A stretch of DNA of 64,000 nt from NCBI RefSeq assembly GCF_030708075.1, contig NZ_CP117982.1, positions 558,001 through 622,000 of the forward strand, in the 5' to 3' direction. The translations under genes and the position numbers were made by a program. A model generated the notes under the pieces. That model worked only from the letters and a program-made list of their open reading frames with translations, had not been told where the DNA came from and searched no databases. Shown piece by piece: positions 17,339 to 27,534 of the stretch. This stretch comes from Candidatus Epulonipiscium viviparus. Its GTDB lineage: Bacteria > Bacillota > Clostridia > Lachnospirales > Cellulosilyticaceae. Position 1 is the first letter of the stretch; the number at the start of each line of letters is the position of its first letter.

Positions 17339-18106
17339 TTATGCTTTGCTATAGAAGAATAATTTTTTGGATTTGAGGCCAAAATCATGAGCGTTAATGA
17401 TTTGTTCGGTGCTACCTACAAATAATATTCCTGTTGAAGATAATGATTTGCTAAACTTGGTATAAATATCTGCCTTTGCTTGTTCTGTGAAATAAATTAA
17501 AACATTTCTGCACACAATCAAATCAATATCAGAAGGATAAGGATCTTTGAGTAGATTATGCTGTCTAAAATCAATTTTTCTTTTTATATCATCACTGATT
17601 ATATAGCCTTCTGTAGTTTTTTTGAAGTATTTAGACTTATAGTCTGCTGGAAGATTTATAACTTGTTTATCAGGATATATTCCAGTTTTTGCTTTTGCTA
17701 AAATATCTTTATCGATATCTGTTGCAATAATTTTGAATTTTTGGCTTGGGATTAACTTGGTCAGTAATATTGCAAGAGTATAAGGTTCGTCGCCTGTGGA
17801 ACACGCAGCACTCCATACATTAAATGTTTTGGTAACATTTATAATTCCAGGTAAAATATCTTTTTCTAAAGTAGCCCATTGTCTAGGATCTCTAAAAAAT
17901 TCGGAAACATTTATGGTTAAATATCCCAAAAACGTTTCATAAGCTTTAGGGTTAGTTTTTAAAAGTGTTAAAAATTCTCGATAATCTGAAATACCAGACT
18001 TCTTTATATGTGAATCAATGCGTCTTTTCATCTGTCCTTCCTTATAGGAATTTAAATCAATTTTAGAAAATGTATAAAACTCTGTCACAAAATGATTATA
18101 ATCCAT
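17339..18106 (-). CDS. cheR: chemotaxis protein methyltransferase CheR
   Basis: SAM-dependent methyltransferase that methylates glutamates of chemoreceptors, 255 aa. It has the N-terminal helical CheR domain ('QMKRRIDSHIKKSG', 'NVSEFFRDPRQW'), then the SAM pocket 'VWSAACSTGDEPYTLA' (near 96-112; D replaces the usual E) and 'DLIVCRNVLIYF' (near 200). Its presence implies chemotaxis and motility, though no other che gene is in the window. It overlaps the ispH stop region by 11 bp, an unusual partner. Confidence 0.93.
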   Translation of the reverse strand: MDYNHFVTEFYTFSKIDLNSYKEGQMKRRIDSHIKKSGISDYREFLTLLKTNPKAYETFLGYLTINVSEFFRDPRQWATLEKDILPGIINVTKTFNVWSAACSTGDEPYTLAILLTKLIPSQKFKIIATDIDKDILAKAKTGIYPDKQVINLPADYKSKYFKKTTEGYIISDDIKRKIDFRQHNLLKDPYPSDIDLIVCRNVLIYFTEQAKADIYTKFSKSLSSTGILFVGSTEQIINAHDFGLKSKKLFFYSKA

Positions 18107-18950
18107 TACTAATCTCCCCTTTTATTGTATTATTTATATAGGATATAACGTCATCTATAATATATTTAGGAGTAGAAGCTCCTGCAGTTATACCTATGTC
18201 ACTATCTTTATTAAATTTGATTTTAGCAAGCTCTGAAGCGTTTTCAATGCACAAAGAATTTTTGCATTCACTAAGGCAGATTTCGAATAATTTTTTTGTA
18301 TTAGAACTGTTTCGACCGCCTACTATAATCATAGTGTCCACATTTTTGGCCAAACTACGTGCCTCTTGCTGACGTTTGGTTGTTGTGGAACAAATAGTAT
18401 GAACATAGTTAAATGTAATGTGATTCTCTTCTAGTAGTTGTATTATTCTATTGACCACTTCTTGTTTATATGTGGTTTGTGCAACAACAAAATAACTTTT
18501 TGTATTGTCAAGTAAGGGTATGTTAGAATCAAATTCATCTTTGATTATGATGGCGTTATCATTTGTCCATCCATTGATTCCTATTATTTCTGGATGCAAT
18601 TTATCTCCAATTATAATAATAGATTGCCCTAATATTATGTGCTGTTTTACCAAATTATGGATTTTTTTGACATATGGACAAGTAGCATCAATAATATTTA
18701 TACCCAAATGATCTGCTTGTTTATAGATATTTTCTCCCACACCATGTGAGCGAATTATTACGTTTTTGATGCGCGGAGTAAGCTCATATGCTATTTCTAC
18801 TCCTTTGAGTTTTAAATCGTTGGTGACGAAATCATTATGGATTATAGGACCAAATGTGAAAATATTTGAAAGAGAGGCATTAGAATAAGCAAGATTGACG
18901 GCCCTTTCTACTCCAAAACAAAATCCTGCGCTTTTTGCTAACTTAATCAA
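18096..18950 (-). CDS. ispH: 4-hydroxy-3-methylbut-2-enyl diphosphate reductase
   Basis: Last enzyme of the MEP isoprenoid route (HMBPP to IPP and DMAPP), a [4Fe-4S] protein of about 284 aa. The three cluster cysteines lie in 'AGFCFGVERAV', 'IDATCPYVKKIH' and 'VHTICSTTTKRQ'; the 'TAGASTP' motif is near the end. Clostridial IspH is often fused to ribosomal S1 repeats; this one ends right after the reductase domain. The TTG at 18950, with AGTAGGTG 6 nt upstream, fits better than the GTG at 18959. It overlaps cmk by 8 bp. Confidence 0.94.
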   Translation of the reverse strand: MIKLAKSAGFCFGVERAVNLAYSNASLSNIFTFGPIIHNDFVTNDLKLKGVEIAYELTPRIKNVIIRSHGVGENIYKQADHLGINIIDATCPYVKKIHNLVKQHIILGQSIIIIGDKLHPEIIGINGWTNDNAIIIKDEFDSNIPLLDNTKSYFVVAQTTYKQEVVNRIIQLLEENHITFNYVHTICSTTTKRQQEARSLAKNVDTMIIVGGRNSSNTKKLFEICLSECKNSLCIENASELAKIKFNKDSDIGITAGASTPKYIIDDVISYINNTIKGEISNGL

Positions 18951-19617
18951 ATTGAACACCTACTTTATCCTTGGCAAGTTGTAAAATATGATCTACAACC
19001 ATATCTGCAGTTAAATTGGAGGTATCTACAAGTATGGCATCTTCAGCTTGAATAAGAGGCGAATCAACTCTGCTACAATCAGCCTTATCTCTCAATTCAA
19101 TTTCAGAAAAAATTTTATTCCATTCAACGATTTTTCCGTTTTCTGTTTGTTCTTTAAATCGTCTATTTGTTCTTTCCGCAAGTGAGGCAGTTAAAAAGAT
19201 TTTCAAATCAGCATTGGGGAAAACTACACTGCCGATATCGCGGCCATCCATTACAACGTTGGTTGTATGAGCAAGAGTTCGCTGCAACTGAACCAAGTTA
19301 TCTCGGACAGCAGAAATTGCCGCAATAGTAGAAGCTGCATTAGAAATCTCACTGGTACGAATTTTATTGGTAACATCTTCCTTATTAAGAAATATGTGCT
19401 GATTTTTATTAATATGTGATATTTTTATTTGTATATTTGCTAAAGCCGCTGTAATAGTATTTGTATCGGCTAAGTCAATACCTTGACTGAGAATACATAA
19501 TGCTACTGCTCTATACATGGCACCGGTATCGATGTAAACCCATCCAAGTTTTTGAGCTATCTCTTTTGCGATAGTACTTTTTCCAGCACCTGCTGGTCCA
19601 TCAATTGCTATTATCAT
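18943..19617 (-). CDS. cmk: cytidylate kinase
   Basis: (d)CMP kinase of nucleotide salvage and CTP supply, 224 aa. The P-loop is 'IAIDGPAGAGKSTIAKEIA' (2-20), followed by 'YIDTGAMYRAVAL', 'MDGRDIGSVVFP' and 'LRDKADCSRVDSPL'. All canonical motifs are present. GGAGG precedes the ATG. The cmk-ispH order is a known Clostridia arrangement, but the plsC often found between them is missing. Confidence 0.95.
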   Translation of the reverse strand: MIIAIDGPAGAGKSTIAKEIAQKLGWVYIDTGAMYRAVALCILSQGIDLADTNTITAALANIQIKISHINKNQHIFLNKEDVTNKIRTSEISNAASTIAAISAVRDNLVQLQRTLAHTTNVVMDGRDIGSVVFPNADLKIFLTASLAERTNRRFKEQTENGKIVEWNKIFSEIELRDKADCSRVDSPLIQAEDAILVDTSNLTADMVVDHILQLAKDKVGVQFD

Positions 19618-19632
19618 ATAAGCCTCCGTTTT

Positions 19633-20532
19633 CTAGATAATTGTATTGTCATAATTCTCTCTAAAAAAATCCTTGGTATCATCATAAACTTCGTATTCTA
19701 CCCAAATTTTTTCTAAACTATCGAGACTGTGTTCTAGCGAATCCTTAATTTTGAGACTAAGCGCAACAATTAGAGCATTGATGATGCTTAAAGGAGCCAC
19801 AAGTGAGTCAACAAAAGAGATCATCTCACTTTTTGCAACAAGGCAATAATCTGAAAATTCCGCGATAGGTGCAGTAACAGAATCGGTGATTCCAATTATA
19901 GTAGCACCGTTTCCCTTTGCAAATTCCAAAGATCGATAAACACGCTTGGAATATCTTGGGAAGCTTATTCCAATTATAACATCGTTTGTATTAATTCTAT
20001 GAATGACTTCAAAAATTTCGCTGATACTATTGGTATTTACAACTTTAACATTTTCAAACATTATATTAAGGTAAAAGTGTAAAAATGTAGCAAGGCCAGC
20101 GCAGCTTCGTACTCCCAAAATATAAATTGTTTTTGCATTTAATATCGCTGTTATGGCACCATCAAATGTCTCTTCATTAATATGGGCAGCAGTATGGCGG
20201 ATTTTTTCTTCATCGATTTGTAACACGCTTTTTAATACGTGATTTTGATCAATTCTATTATGTGTGACTTCTATTCTTTGCATAGCGGTCAATTTACTTT
20301 TAACTAACTCTACTAATGCAGCTTGAAACTTAGGGTAGCCGTCATATCCAAGTTCTGTGGCAAATCTAACCACTGTAGATTCACTGACCCCTACAATTTG
20401 CCCCAATTTAGCAGCAGTCAAATAAACAGCTTTTTCATAATGATTAATGATATAGTTTGCAATTAATCTTTGGCCTTTACTCATTCTCGATTGAGAAGAC
20501 TTTATTCGTTGTATTAATTCGTATTGCTTCAT
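19633..20532 (-). CDS. MurR/RpiR-family transcriptional regulator
   Basis: Sugar-phosphate-responsive regulator of about 299 aa. The N-terminal HTH_6 domain (about 1-75) has 'MSKGQRLIANYIINHYEKA' and 'VSESTVVRFATELGYDGYP'; the C-terminal SIS domain (about 125-260) has 'YILGVRSCAGLATFLHFYL' and 'GISFPRYSKRVYRSLEFA'. SIS domains bind phosphosugars. No sugar enzyme gene adjoins it, so the target is unknown. ATG 20532 with TAGGTGA 5 nt upstream is better than the in-frame GTG at 20541. Confidence 0.9.
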   Translation of the reverse strand: MKQYELIQRIKSSQSRMSKGQRLIANYIINHYEKAVYLTAAKLGQIVGVSESTVVRFATELGYDGYPKFQAALVELVKSKLTAMQRIEVTHNRIDQNHVLKSVLQIDEEKIRHTAAHINEETFDGAITAILNAKTIYILGVRSCAGLATFLHFYLNIMFENVKVVNTNSISEIFEVIHRINTNDVIIGISFPRYSKRVYRSLEFAKGNGATIIGITDSVTAPIAEFSDYCLVAKSEMISFVDSLVAPLSIINALIVALSLKIKDSLEHSLDSLEKIWVEYEVYDDTKDFFRENYDNTII

Positions 20533-20632
20533 AGAACTCACCTACTAAAATTAAATTTGTCACTTAAAAAGTATAACCTGTTTTTGAAATTTTTACAATG
20601 GACGAAATCAAAATTTAATATTATGCGGCATA

Positions 20633-23600
20633 TTAAAGAGCAACAAACTCGTCGATGCTATATAAATATAAATAACGTTCAGTAACAACTTTGTGAGTAA
20701 TATTTTGTAAAGCCTCAGAATACCATTGGATTTGTAATCGATATCTATCTACAATTTCAATTTTAGTGTGAGCTTTTGTGGAATCAGTTTTGTAATCGAT
20801 AATAATAATTTTGCCATTCTCTTCGAAATAGGCATCGACTATCCCGGAGATTAGACTTCTTCCCTCAGATTGGGGAAGCTGATACAGAAATGGTTGCTCT
20901 TTAAAACTAAACGCTGCTTTACGCATTCTATTAATTATAGCAGAATTTGCAAAGGAGACTAGTCGATCTATATTAGCTATTGCAAGAGTATTCTTGGCCA
21001 ATTTGTTTTGGGCTATCATGGACTCGATATTTTGTCGAATAGACGTGTGATCAGTATACTTGAGATAATCCAAATGTTGGAATACTGCGTGAATAATATT
21101 GCCGTGCGATAATCCATCATAGCTTGATGAAGCGATAAACTTTGGAATATTAGAACTATAGGGTGCGCTAGAGATAGAATCGCTCATTTTGGTTTTGAGT
21201 TCTGATACAGAAATCTTTTGCGGCAAAGTTGTATCTAATATATGGCGATATTCATAGTCTAACTTTGCAAAGATCTCATCTTTTAGGCTATTGCTAGAGG
21301 TGTCGGTTGCTATTAGGTCGAATATATCTTGAATGACTTCGTTTGAACTAGGGGGTTCCACAAAGTCGGCATCTGCATCGGCAAAGCTTAAACGGCTATA
21401 TTGCTTGATAATCCATTGGCCCATTGTTCCGGCATTAAAATTAGCGACAGATTCGGTTAGTGTATATGGATGGTGTGCAAGTGCAAGAATTATCCAGTTT
21501 AGATAAGAGTTTTGGTTGCGTATGAATATCGAATCTATATGCTCGGTAGCGTGTAACAAAGCATTGCTCAACAAGCTATCAAAACTGTTTGTAACGGCAG
21601 TTACGATAAGCTTTTCTTTGGCACGCGTTAATGCTACATATAAAATACGTATTTCCTCAGAAATGTTTTCGTTAAATATCTTATTTTTAATCGCCAAATA
21701 GGGCAAAGTTGTGTAATCTACATATTTTTCCATGTCCCTAAATTGCGCTCCCAGGCCTAATTGATTATGAAGCAAAATCGGCTGATACGTCTCCATTTGA
21801 TTAAATCGCTTGTGTGCATTTGCCAATATTACGATAGGAAATTCGAGACCCTTGCTTTTGTGAATACTCATAATTTTAACGGTATTATTTTGGTCTACAG
21901 CTGATTTTGCTTGTTGTATAGATGCTTCATCGTTGCGTAATTGCTCCAAAAATATTAGAAAGTTAAATAAGCCAACTTTTGTATTTTGTTCAAAATCTAT
22001 GGCAGTCTGCTTTAAAATTCTGAGATTGGCAGAACGAATGGCGCCATGGTCTAACATAGAAACGTATCCCAAATACCCAGTCTGTAAAAAAACTTGGTCG
22101 ATAAGTTCACTCACGGGAACCATTTTGGACAACTTTCGAAAACCTTCAATCTCGGTAAAAAAATCTGCAAGCTTCGAATGTGGGTGCAATTGTTTATATG
22201 CGACACATGCATTATAAAAGCTCCCATCTGCATATGTGCGTATTTCAGATAGCTCGTCAAAATCCAGCCCCAATAACGATGAATGCAATACAGAAAGGAA
22301 AGGAATATCTTGATTTATATTATCGATGATTTTTAGAAAGTTGATCATAAGCTCTACTTCTGTAGCTTCAAAAAACGATTTGCTAATTTCTGCGTAAGCA
22401 TCTACTCCCACTTTGTACAATGCGTTTTCGAATGCAGTAGAAACAGCTTTTGCACGCACTAATATTGCAATATCGCGAGGCTCAACAGCACGATAAATAT
22501 CGAGATCTTTATCATAGACAATTTTGGGATTGCTATTGCCATCTAAAATATCTTTTACAATTTTGGCTATCATGGCGGCTTCGAGCTCGGCTTTATTCGA
22601 AGGCTCTTCTGCGTCATCTGCATCGAGGGTGGAAAGCTCCAATAAATGAAGTTCGCATTGCTTGGCAGTCTCATCAAATGTTGCGTATTCGCGACCAGCA
22701 TACAGTCGTTGCGCTTGGTCATAGATTAAATCACCCACCGCAGGACGCATCAATCTTTCGAATATTTCGTTGGCAGCGTCTAAAATTATGGCACGGCTTC
22801 GAAAGTTATGTGATAAATCGATTCGTATATCTGCAGCGGCGGTAGGAGAAAATTGCTGAAATCTGTTATATTTATCCAGGAAAATCTTGGGGTTGGAGAG
22901 TCTAAATTTGTAAATGCTCTGTTTGATATCACCAACCATAAATCGAGTTGCACCGTTTGTGGCAATTGCCGATAAAATAGTTTCTTGAACATCGTTGACA
23001 TCTTGATACTCATCGATATATATTTCTGAATAATACTTACCGAGTTCTTTGGCAACTGTGGTGGGAGCGAGGGCACCGTCAGATTCGGTAACCAATAATT
23101 TGATAGCATAATGCTCGAGATCGTTGAAGTCGAGAACTCCGAGGTCTTGTTTTTTCTCAGCATATCGAGTCTCAAATGTGGTAACGAGGCGTGCCAACTC
23201 CTTGAATATTGTACTAATGGATGCAGTTTTGCTAATAACAGTTGGGTCGGCCAATATTGCGTAGTTATCCTGCAAATATTTTAGGCGCGAAGTTGCAGTA
23301 CTGGACAAAGACTTTGCGGCATCTTTGAGAGATAGATCACAAGCAGGACGCTTGCGAGATAAGGCGGCAATGTTGCAGTTAGCTAATGCAGAGACGATGT
23401 TTGCAAAGGAGCTTAGATCCATCTTCGATAAATTTTGGAGATTAAACCCTATGGAGTCGGCATAATGTAAAGGTCCGTTGGGTTTCTTTGCTATTACAAG
23501 TGCACGCTCCAGTAGAGTTTGAATGCTCTCGAGCTCCAATCTGAGATCTGCTGCTAAACTTGCTTCAAATGCGGCATTATCACCAGCTTCGAGTGTGGCA

Positions 23601-24193
23601 ACTTGTTGGGCCAGCCACTTTTGCGGAAATACAGTACTTTGCGTAAATTTATAAATTTGCAATATCATAGAAGCGATGGCGTCCATCCCATTAACGCTTC
23701 CATAAGCATCGCATAACTGATAAAACGCATCGGATTCTTCTTCAAAAGCTGCCGTTAATATATCGGTTACTGCCAGGTTCTGTAACAAAGTGGCTTCTTG
23801 CTCGGTGCAGGTTCGCATATTGGGTTCAAGCCCTAGCTCGTTAAAATGGGTTCTAATTAATTTGCCGCAAAAAGAGTGAATGGTAGAAATAGATGCCTTT
23901 CCCAAAAGTCCCAGTTGCTTTTGTAAATAGTCGACCTCTTCACCATCGGCAGCGGTTGATAATGCATCGCCTAACTTTATTTCTATGCGTTCCTTCATTT
24001 CGCTAGCGGCAGCATTAGTAAAAGTTACGATGAGAAATCTATCTATATTCACTCGGTTTTTTCCAGTATTTAACACTCGCTTAATTACCCTTTCCGTGAG
24101 AACTGCAGTTTTGCCAGACCCAGCTGCGGCAGAAACCAAAATGTTTTTGTCCTGCAAATCTATTGCCAATTGCTGTTCAGTAGTAAATCCCAT
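20633..24193 (-). CDS. addA: ATP-dependent helicase/nuclease subunit A
   Basis: Motor and 5'-strand nuclease subunit of the AddAB double-strand-break resection complex, 1186 aa. UvrD-type helicase motifs run from 'AAAGSGKTAVLTERV' (Walker A, near 22) through 'EIYIDEYQDVNDVQ' (motif II, near 390) and 'GDIKQSIYKFRLSNP' to 'IMSIHKSKGLEFPIV' and 'RILYVALTRAKEKL'. A RecB-type nuclease with 'IIIDYKTDSTKAH' (catalytic DxK) lies near 1135. Length is close to clostridial AddA (about 1200). It follows addB by 19 bp. Confidence 0.97.
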   Translation of the reverse strand: MGFTTEQQLAIDLQDKNILVSAAAGSGKTAVLTERVIKRVLNTGKNRVNIDRFLIVTFTNAAASEMKERIEIKLGDALSTAADGEEVDYLQKQLGLLGKASISTIHSFCGKLIRTHFNELGLEPNMRTCTEQEATLLQNLAVTDILTAAFEEESDAFYQLCDAYGSVNGMDAIASMILQIYKFTQSTVFPQKWLAQQVATLEAGDNAAFEASLAADLRLELESIQTLLERALVIAKKPNGPLHYADSIGFNLQNLSKMDLSSFANIVSALANCNIAALSRKRPACDLSLKDAAKSLSSTATSRLKYLQDNYAILADPTVISKTASISTIFKELARLVTTFETRYAEKKQDLGVLDFNDLEHYAIKLLVTESDGALAPTTVAKELGKYYSEIYIDEYQDVNDVQETILSAIATNGATRFMVGDIKQSIYKFRLSNPKIFLDKYNRFQQFSPTAAADIRIDLSHNFRSRAIILDAANEIFERLMRPAVGDLIYDQAQRLYAGREYATFDETAKQCELHLLELSTLDADDAEEPSNKAELEAAMIAKIVKDILDGNSNPKIVYDKDLDIYRAVEPRDIAILVRAKAVSTAFENALYKVGVDAYAEISKSFFEATEVELMINFLKIIDNINQDIPFLSVLHSSLLGLDFDELSEIRTYADGSFYNACVAYKQLHPHSKLADFFTEIEGFRKLSKMVPVSELIDQVFLQTGYLGYVSMLDHGAIRSANLRILKQTAIDFEQNTKVGLFNFLIFLEQLRNDEASIQQAKSAVDQNNTVKIMSIHKSKGLEFPIVILANAHKRFNQMETYQPILLHNQLGLGAQFRDMEKYVDYTTLPYLAIKNKIFNENISEEIRILYVALTRAKEKLIVTAVTNSFDSLLSNALLHATEHIDSIFIRNQNSYLNWIILALAHHPYTLTESVANFNAGTMGQWIIKQYSRLSFADADADFVEPPSSNEVIQDIFDLIATDTSSNSLKDEIFAKLDYEYRHILDTTLPQKISVSELKTKMSDSISSAPYSSNIPKFIASSSYDGLSHGNIIHAVFQHLDYLKYTDHTSIRQNIESMIAQNKLAKNTLAIANIDRLVSFANSAIINRMRKAAFSFKEQPFLYQLPQSEGRSLISGIVDAYFEENGKIIIIDYKTDSTKAHTKIEIVDRYRLQIQWYSEALQNITHKVVTERYLYLYSIDEFVAL

Positions 24194-24212
24194 AATCTAA
24201 ATCCTCTCTTAC

Positions 24213-27200
24213 TCAATTTATCATATTATCTTTTGCATCAGATTTAGAAATCTTTTGCAATGTGTCATAGTTGTTGTTGGGCAAAGTTTCATCGAAGCCG
24301 CAAATGCCATGAAAGTTACAGTAGTCGCATCCAGTTTTGGTGCCAAGCTTATACGGAGTGATGCTGACCTTGCCCTCTAAAATTTGTTTGCCCAGGGCCG
24401 CAACTTGATTTATTATAAACTGGCGAATGGCCACAAACTCTTCGGCTGTTGCGGTGATTGCATTAGCATTTGGGGCACCAGATTTTGTATATGCCATATC
24501 TATAATTTGGTTGCCTAGCTCGGGCTCGATGGCTTTTGCGATGTCTGCATCATTGAGAGTGATACCAGATAGCTTGAACGTTTTCAAAAGCTTGTGCGCC
24601 ATATCGGTTGCAGTTTCGCCAGGTTTATATGCAACTCGAGACGCATCTAACTTGAAGTAGTAGACTCCCGCAGTCTTTGCGTTTTTATTTATCTGCAAGT
24701 AGGCATCCAGATATAGTAATAGCTGTAGTTGTAGCGCGTAATATGCTTCTGTAAAATCAAATTGAGTATGACCAGATTTATAGTCGATAATTTTAATATA
24801 CGTATCTCCGTCTGGAGTTAAATAAGCATCTACCCGATCGATGGTGCCTGTAAGACGCAAAGTTGTTTCGCCCAAGTTGATCTCTATTGCGGGCAAAGCG
24901 GCATCATTAAATTTGTATTCATATTCTGCAGGTACAAATTTACCGCATTTGAGTTGCGAAGCCATGGCGGTGATTGCGCGATTGCTCATAGCTTCGATGC
25001 GTTTGGTTAGATACTTCGTGTGGCCATTTTTGATTTTGAGCTTATTATTTTGGAGCATACTTTCTGAAACGGCAGTAGCGACCAATTGCTGTTGAGCATC
25101 TGGCGTAATAGTTGTCCAAGTAGAACCTGCTGCTTGTAAAAGTTTGGGATATATTTCCAAAACGCTATGAAAGATGGTGCCTATATCTGGAGTTCTAAAT
25201 TTAAATAATTTGCGTTCGGAAGCCAAAAGGCCATATTCTATAAAATAGGCACAAGGGCAACGGCGAAACTTTTCTATTCTCGACACAGTGGTGACTTGGT
25301 TATTGCTATATAATTTTTTAGCGATATCAGTTTGTAATTTATCTTGTTGATTTGTGAAAAATAGTCCATTGACAGTTTGTACAATAGCATCGGGCTGATG
25401 TTGCATATACCACATTAAAGCATACTTATAGGAGTCATCCAAAGTGGCAATGCCGGCATTCTGTTTTATGGCCCTGCCAAGAGCAATGATTGCTTGTTTG
25501 CTAGTATAAATTTGGTCGGCAAACGTTGTAGCTGTGGTGGATGGTGCGTACATAGTAAACATCCTTTTTAGTCGAGTAAATATAATAGATGGTCTAGTGA
25601 TTTTGCCGGAATCATCTCCTATCGAATATGATGCGAATAAATATCGACTAGGCTTGATGAGTGTTGAATAAATTTCGAGCTCACTGCCATATAAATTAGA
25701 ATATATAAACAATTCATATAAATTCGGGTTTGCATTAAATAAATTAGCAGTTAGGTCCATATCAGAAAAAAGACTATCGTTTATGGGATTTGCAGGAAAG
25801 ACCCCCTCGTTTAACCCAATTAAAAAGACAATCTTTTGCTTTGGCAGACGAGTTCTTGGTATTTCACCGACCAAAATCTGATCTTGCGTTGCAGGGATGG
25901 TACCAACTTTTTCGTGTTTAAAGCAAGTTGTCAGAATGCTTTTAAAGGTAGCGATATTGACATATTGATTTCCTAAGATATCAACTAAGCGATCAAGAAT
26001 ATCTAGGATTGTTTGATAAATGTGTTTATACTCAAGGGCTAAATTAAAATTTTTGGAAAGAGTGTGTTCGATTTCTGATTCTGATTTTGATTCCCAGCGA
26101 ATAGTATTAGCAAAATTGATTTCTACCAAAAAATCGTAAAGGATGCGGCATAAGTTGGAGGTCAAAATTTTGCCACGATGCTTATGCGCGATTATTTTTT
26201 GCTCAATACCTAATATAATAGAAGCAACTCGAGTGCGAAGATCGTTAATTAGAGTTGAATCAGTTTCTTCTTCCCAGGCTTCTAGCCACTTATTTTTGTA
26301 ATTTATGCCATGTTCGTATAGATAATTTTCTAGGTAGTCTATATCTTCATCAGCAAAGTCTGTTAATATGCCGCTTTTCAAAAATGATAATATGGCAGTC
26401 AAATTCCAGTGTTGCGTAATAACTTCTAGCAGGTTCAAAATAAAATTGACGGCAGGGTTTGCTTGAATAGTTTTTGTTTCATCTAAAAAATAAGGAATGT
26501 CATATTGACCTAAAACAGTAGTGAGGTGACTTCGATATAAATTAAGATTTCCTGTAATAATAGCAATCTCATTGTATCTGTAGGTGTCATCGCGAACGAA
26601 GCGTGTAATATTTTGTGCCACAAGCTCTATTTCTGACTCAAAATTTCTGCAAGCAAATAATCTAACGTTTGCGCTATCTCGAGGTTGCTTTATACTATGA
26701 GTTGCAAAGTAATTGTCCGCAATAAATTGGATATCAGCAGTTTTGTTGGCAAAGGCGGCATTGGTAAATTGCTTGGATACAGGAACAGCAAATTCAAAAT
26801 TTATCAGCGTATTGTAGCTTTTGTAATATAGATGATTTTGATTTGAGCCAAGATACTCCTTGTCCATAGGCAGGGTAACAATCATTTGTCTTGCCATAGA
26901 ATGCAGTTTCAGAAGCACTTTTTGCTGAGCAGTAGTAAAACTGTAAAATCCATCAATAATAATGAGGGCATCTTTATATGCTTCCGTTGTAGTTAAAGAT
27001 TTTATGAGAGCATTAAGGCTACCTTCATTGGTCAAAAATTGGGTACTAATAAAGTCATAAAACCATTTGCTAATTTTCTGTATATCTGCCAACTTGGCTT
27101 TTAAGGTGCCCTCAACAGTGTCATCGCCTAGCTGTGTAATTCCAAAGTTTTCACAATTGGTAAGTAAAATATTTATTTTTTCCAAGAATCCATCTTTGTT

Positions 27201-27515
27201 ATAGCTTGTGGTAAAGAAAGTAAGCTCGTGATGATGATCTTCGAGAACTTTTTTTAAAATCATAATGCGTTCGAGTTCATCTAAGATAGGTGTGGTGATG
27301 TTAGCTTTAAGTACCAATTTAGTAAAACTTGATACCTCCACTAGCAATAGACCGGGAGCCAGATACTGGGTAAGTTCTCGTTCAATTTCAAGACTAAACT
27401 GTTCTGGAACGATCATAATGATTTTGTCTTTTTTATTTTGCTTAAGAGTATTTTTGATTTTTTGATAACATTGGTATGTTTTTCCACTACCAGGTGGACC
27501 TATTAATATTTCCAA
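24213..27515 (-). CDS. addB: ATP-dependent nuclease subunit B
   Basis: Second AddAB subunit, 1100 aa. The N-terminus has a P-loop 'IGPPGSGKTYQC' (5-16), the middle is a degenerate helicase fold involved in Chi recognition, and the C-terminus is a RecB nuclease with 'IIDYKSGHTQFDF'. The iron-sulphur staple cysteines are visible: one in 'RRCPCAYFIEY' and three at about 1063, 1066 and 1072 in 'GCDYCNFHGICGF'. It starts with TTG, with AAAGGTG 9 nt upstream. It lies directly upstream of addA in the usual addBA order. Confidence 0.96.
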   Translation of the reverse strand: MEILIGPPGSGKTYQCYQKIKNTLKQNKKDKIIMIVPEQFSLEIERELTQYLAPGLLLVEVSSFTKLVLKANITTPILDELERIMILKKVLEDHHHELTFFTTSYNKDGFLEKINILLTNCENFGITQLGDDTVEGTLKAKLADIQKISKWFYDFISTQFLTNEGSLNALIKSLTTTEAYKDALIIIDGFYSFTTAQQKVLLKLHSMARQMIVTLPMDKEYLGSNQNHLYYKSYNTLINFEFAVPVSKQFTNAAFANKTADIQFIADNYFATHSIKQPRDSANVRLFACRNFESEIELVAQNITRFVRDDTYRYNEIAIITGNLNLYRSHLTTVLGQYDIPYFLDETKTIQANPAVNFILNLLEVITQHWNLTAILSFLKSGILTDFADEDIDYLENYLYEHGINYKNKWLEAWEEETDSTLINDLRTRVASIILGIEQKIIAHKHRGKILTSNLCRILYDFLVEINFANTIRWESKSESEIEHTLSKNFNLALEYKHIYQTILDILDRLVDILGNQYVNIATFKSILTTCFKHEKVGTIPATQDQILVGEIPRTRLPKQKIVFLIGLNEGVFPANPINDSLFSDMDLTANLFNANPNLYELFIYSNLYGSELEIYSTLIKPSRYLFASYSIGDDSGKITRPSIIFTRLKRMFTMYAPSTTATTFADQIYTSKQAIIALGRAIKQNAGIATLDDSYKYALMWYMQHQPDAIVQTVNGLFFTNQQDKLQTDIAKKLYSNNQVTTVSRIEKFRRCPCAYFIEYGLLASERKLFKFRTPDIGTIFHSVLEIYPKLLQAAGSTWTTITPDAQQQLVATAVSESMLQNNKLKIKNGHTKYLTKRIEAMSNRAITAMASQLKCGKFVPAEYEYKFNDAALPAIEINLGETTLRLTGTIDRVDAYLTPDGDTYIKIIDYKSGHTQFDFTEAYYALQLQLLLYLDAYLQINKNAKTAGVYYFKLDASRVAYKPGETATDMAHKLLKTFKLSGITLNDADIAKAIEPELGNQIIDMAYTKSGAPNANAITATAEEFVAIRQFIINQVAALGKQILEGKVSITPYKLGTKTGCDYCNFHGICGFDETLPNNNYDTLQKISKSDAKDNMIN

Positions 27516-27534
27516 AATGATACACCTTTCTATA

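Noticed and set aside
22450-22845. 131-codon plus-strand frame inside addA
   Set aside because: Antisense shadow of a gene with intact helicase motifs; low-complexity product, no ribosome site.
22786-23175. 129-codon minus-strand frame in another phase of addA
   Set aside because: Overlaps the real addA frame completely and has no family features.
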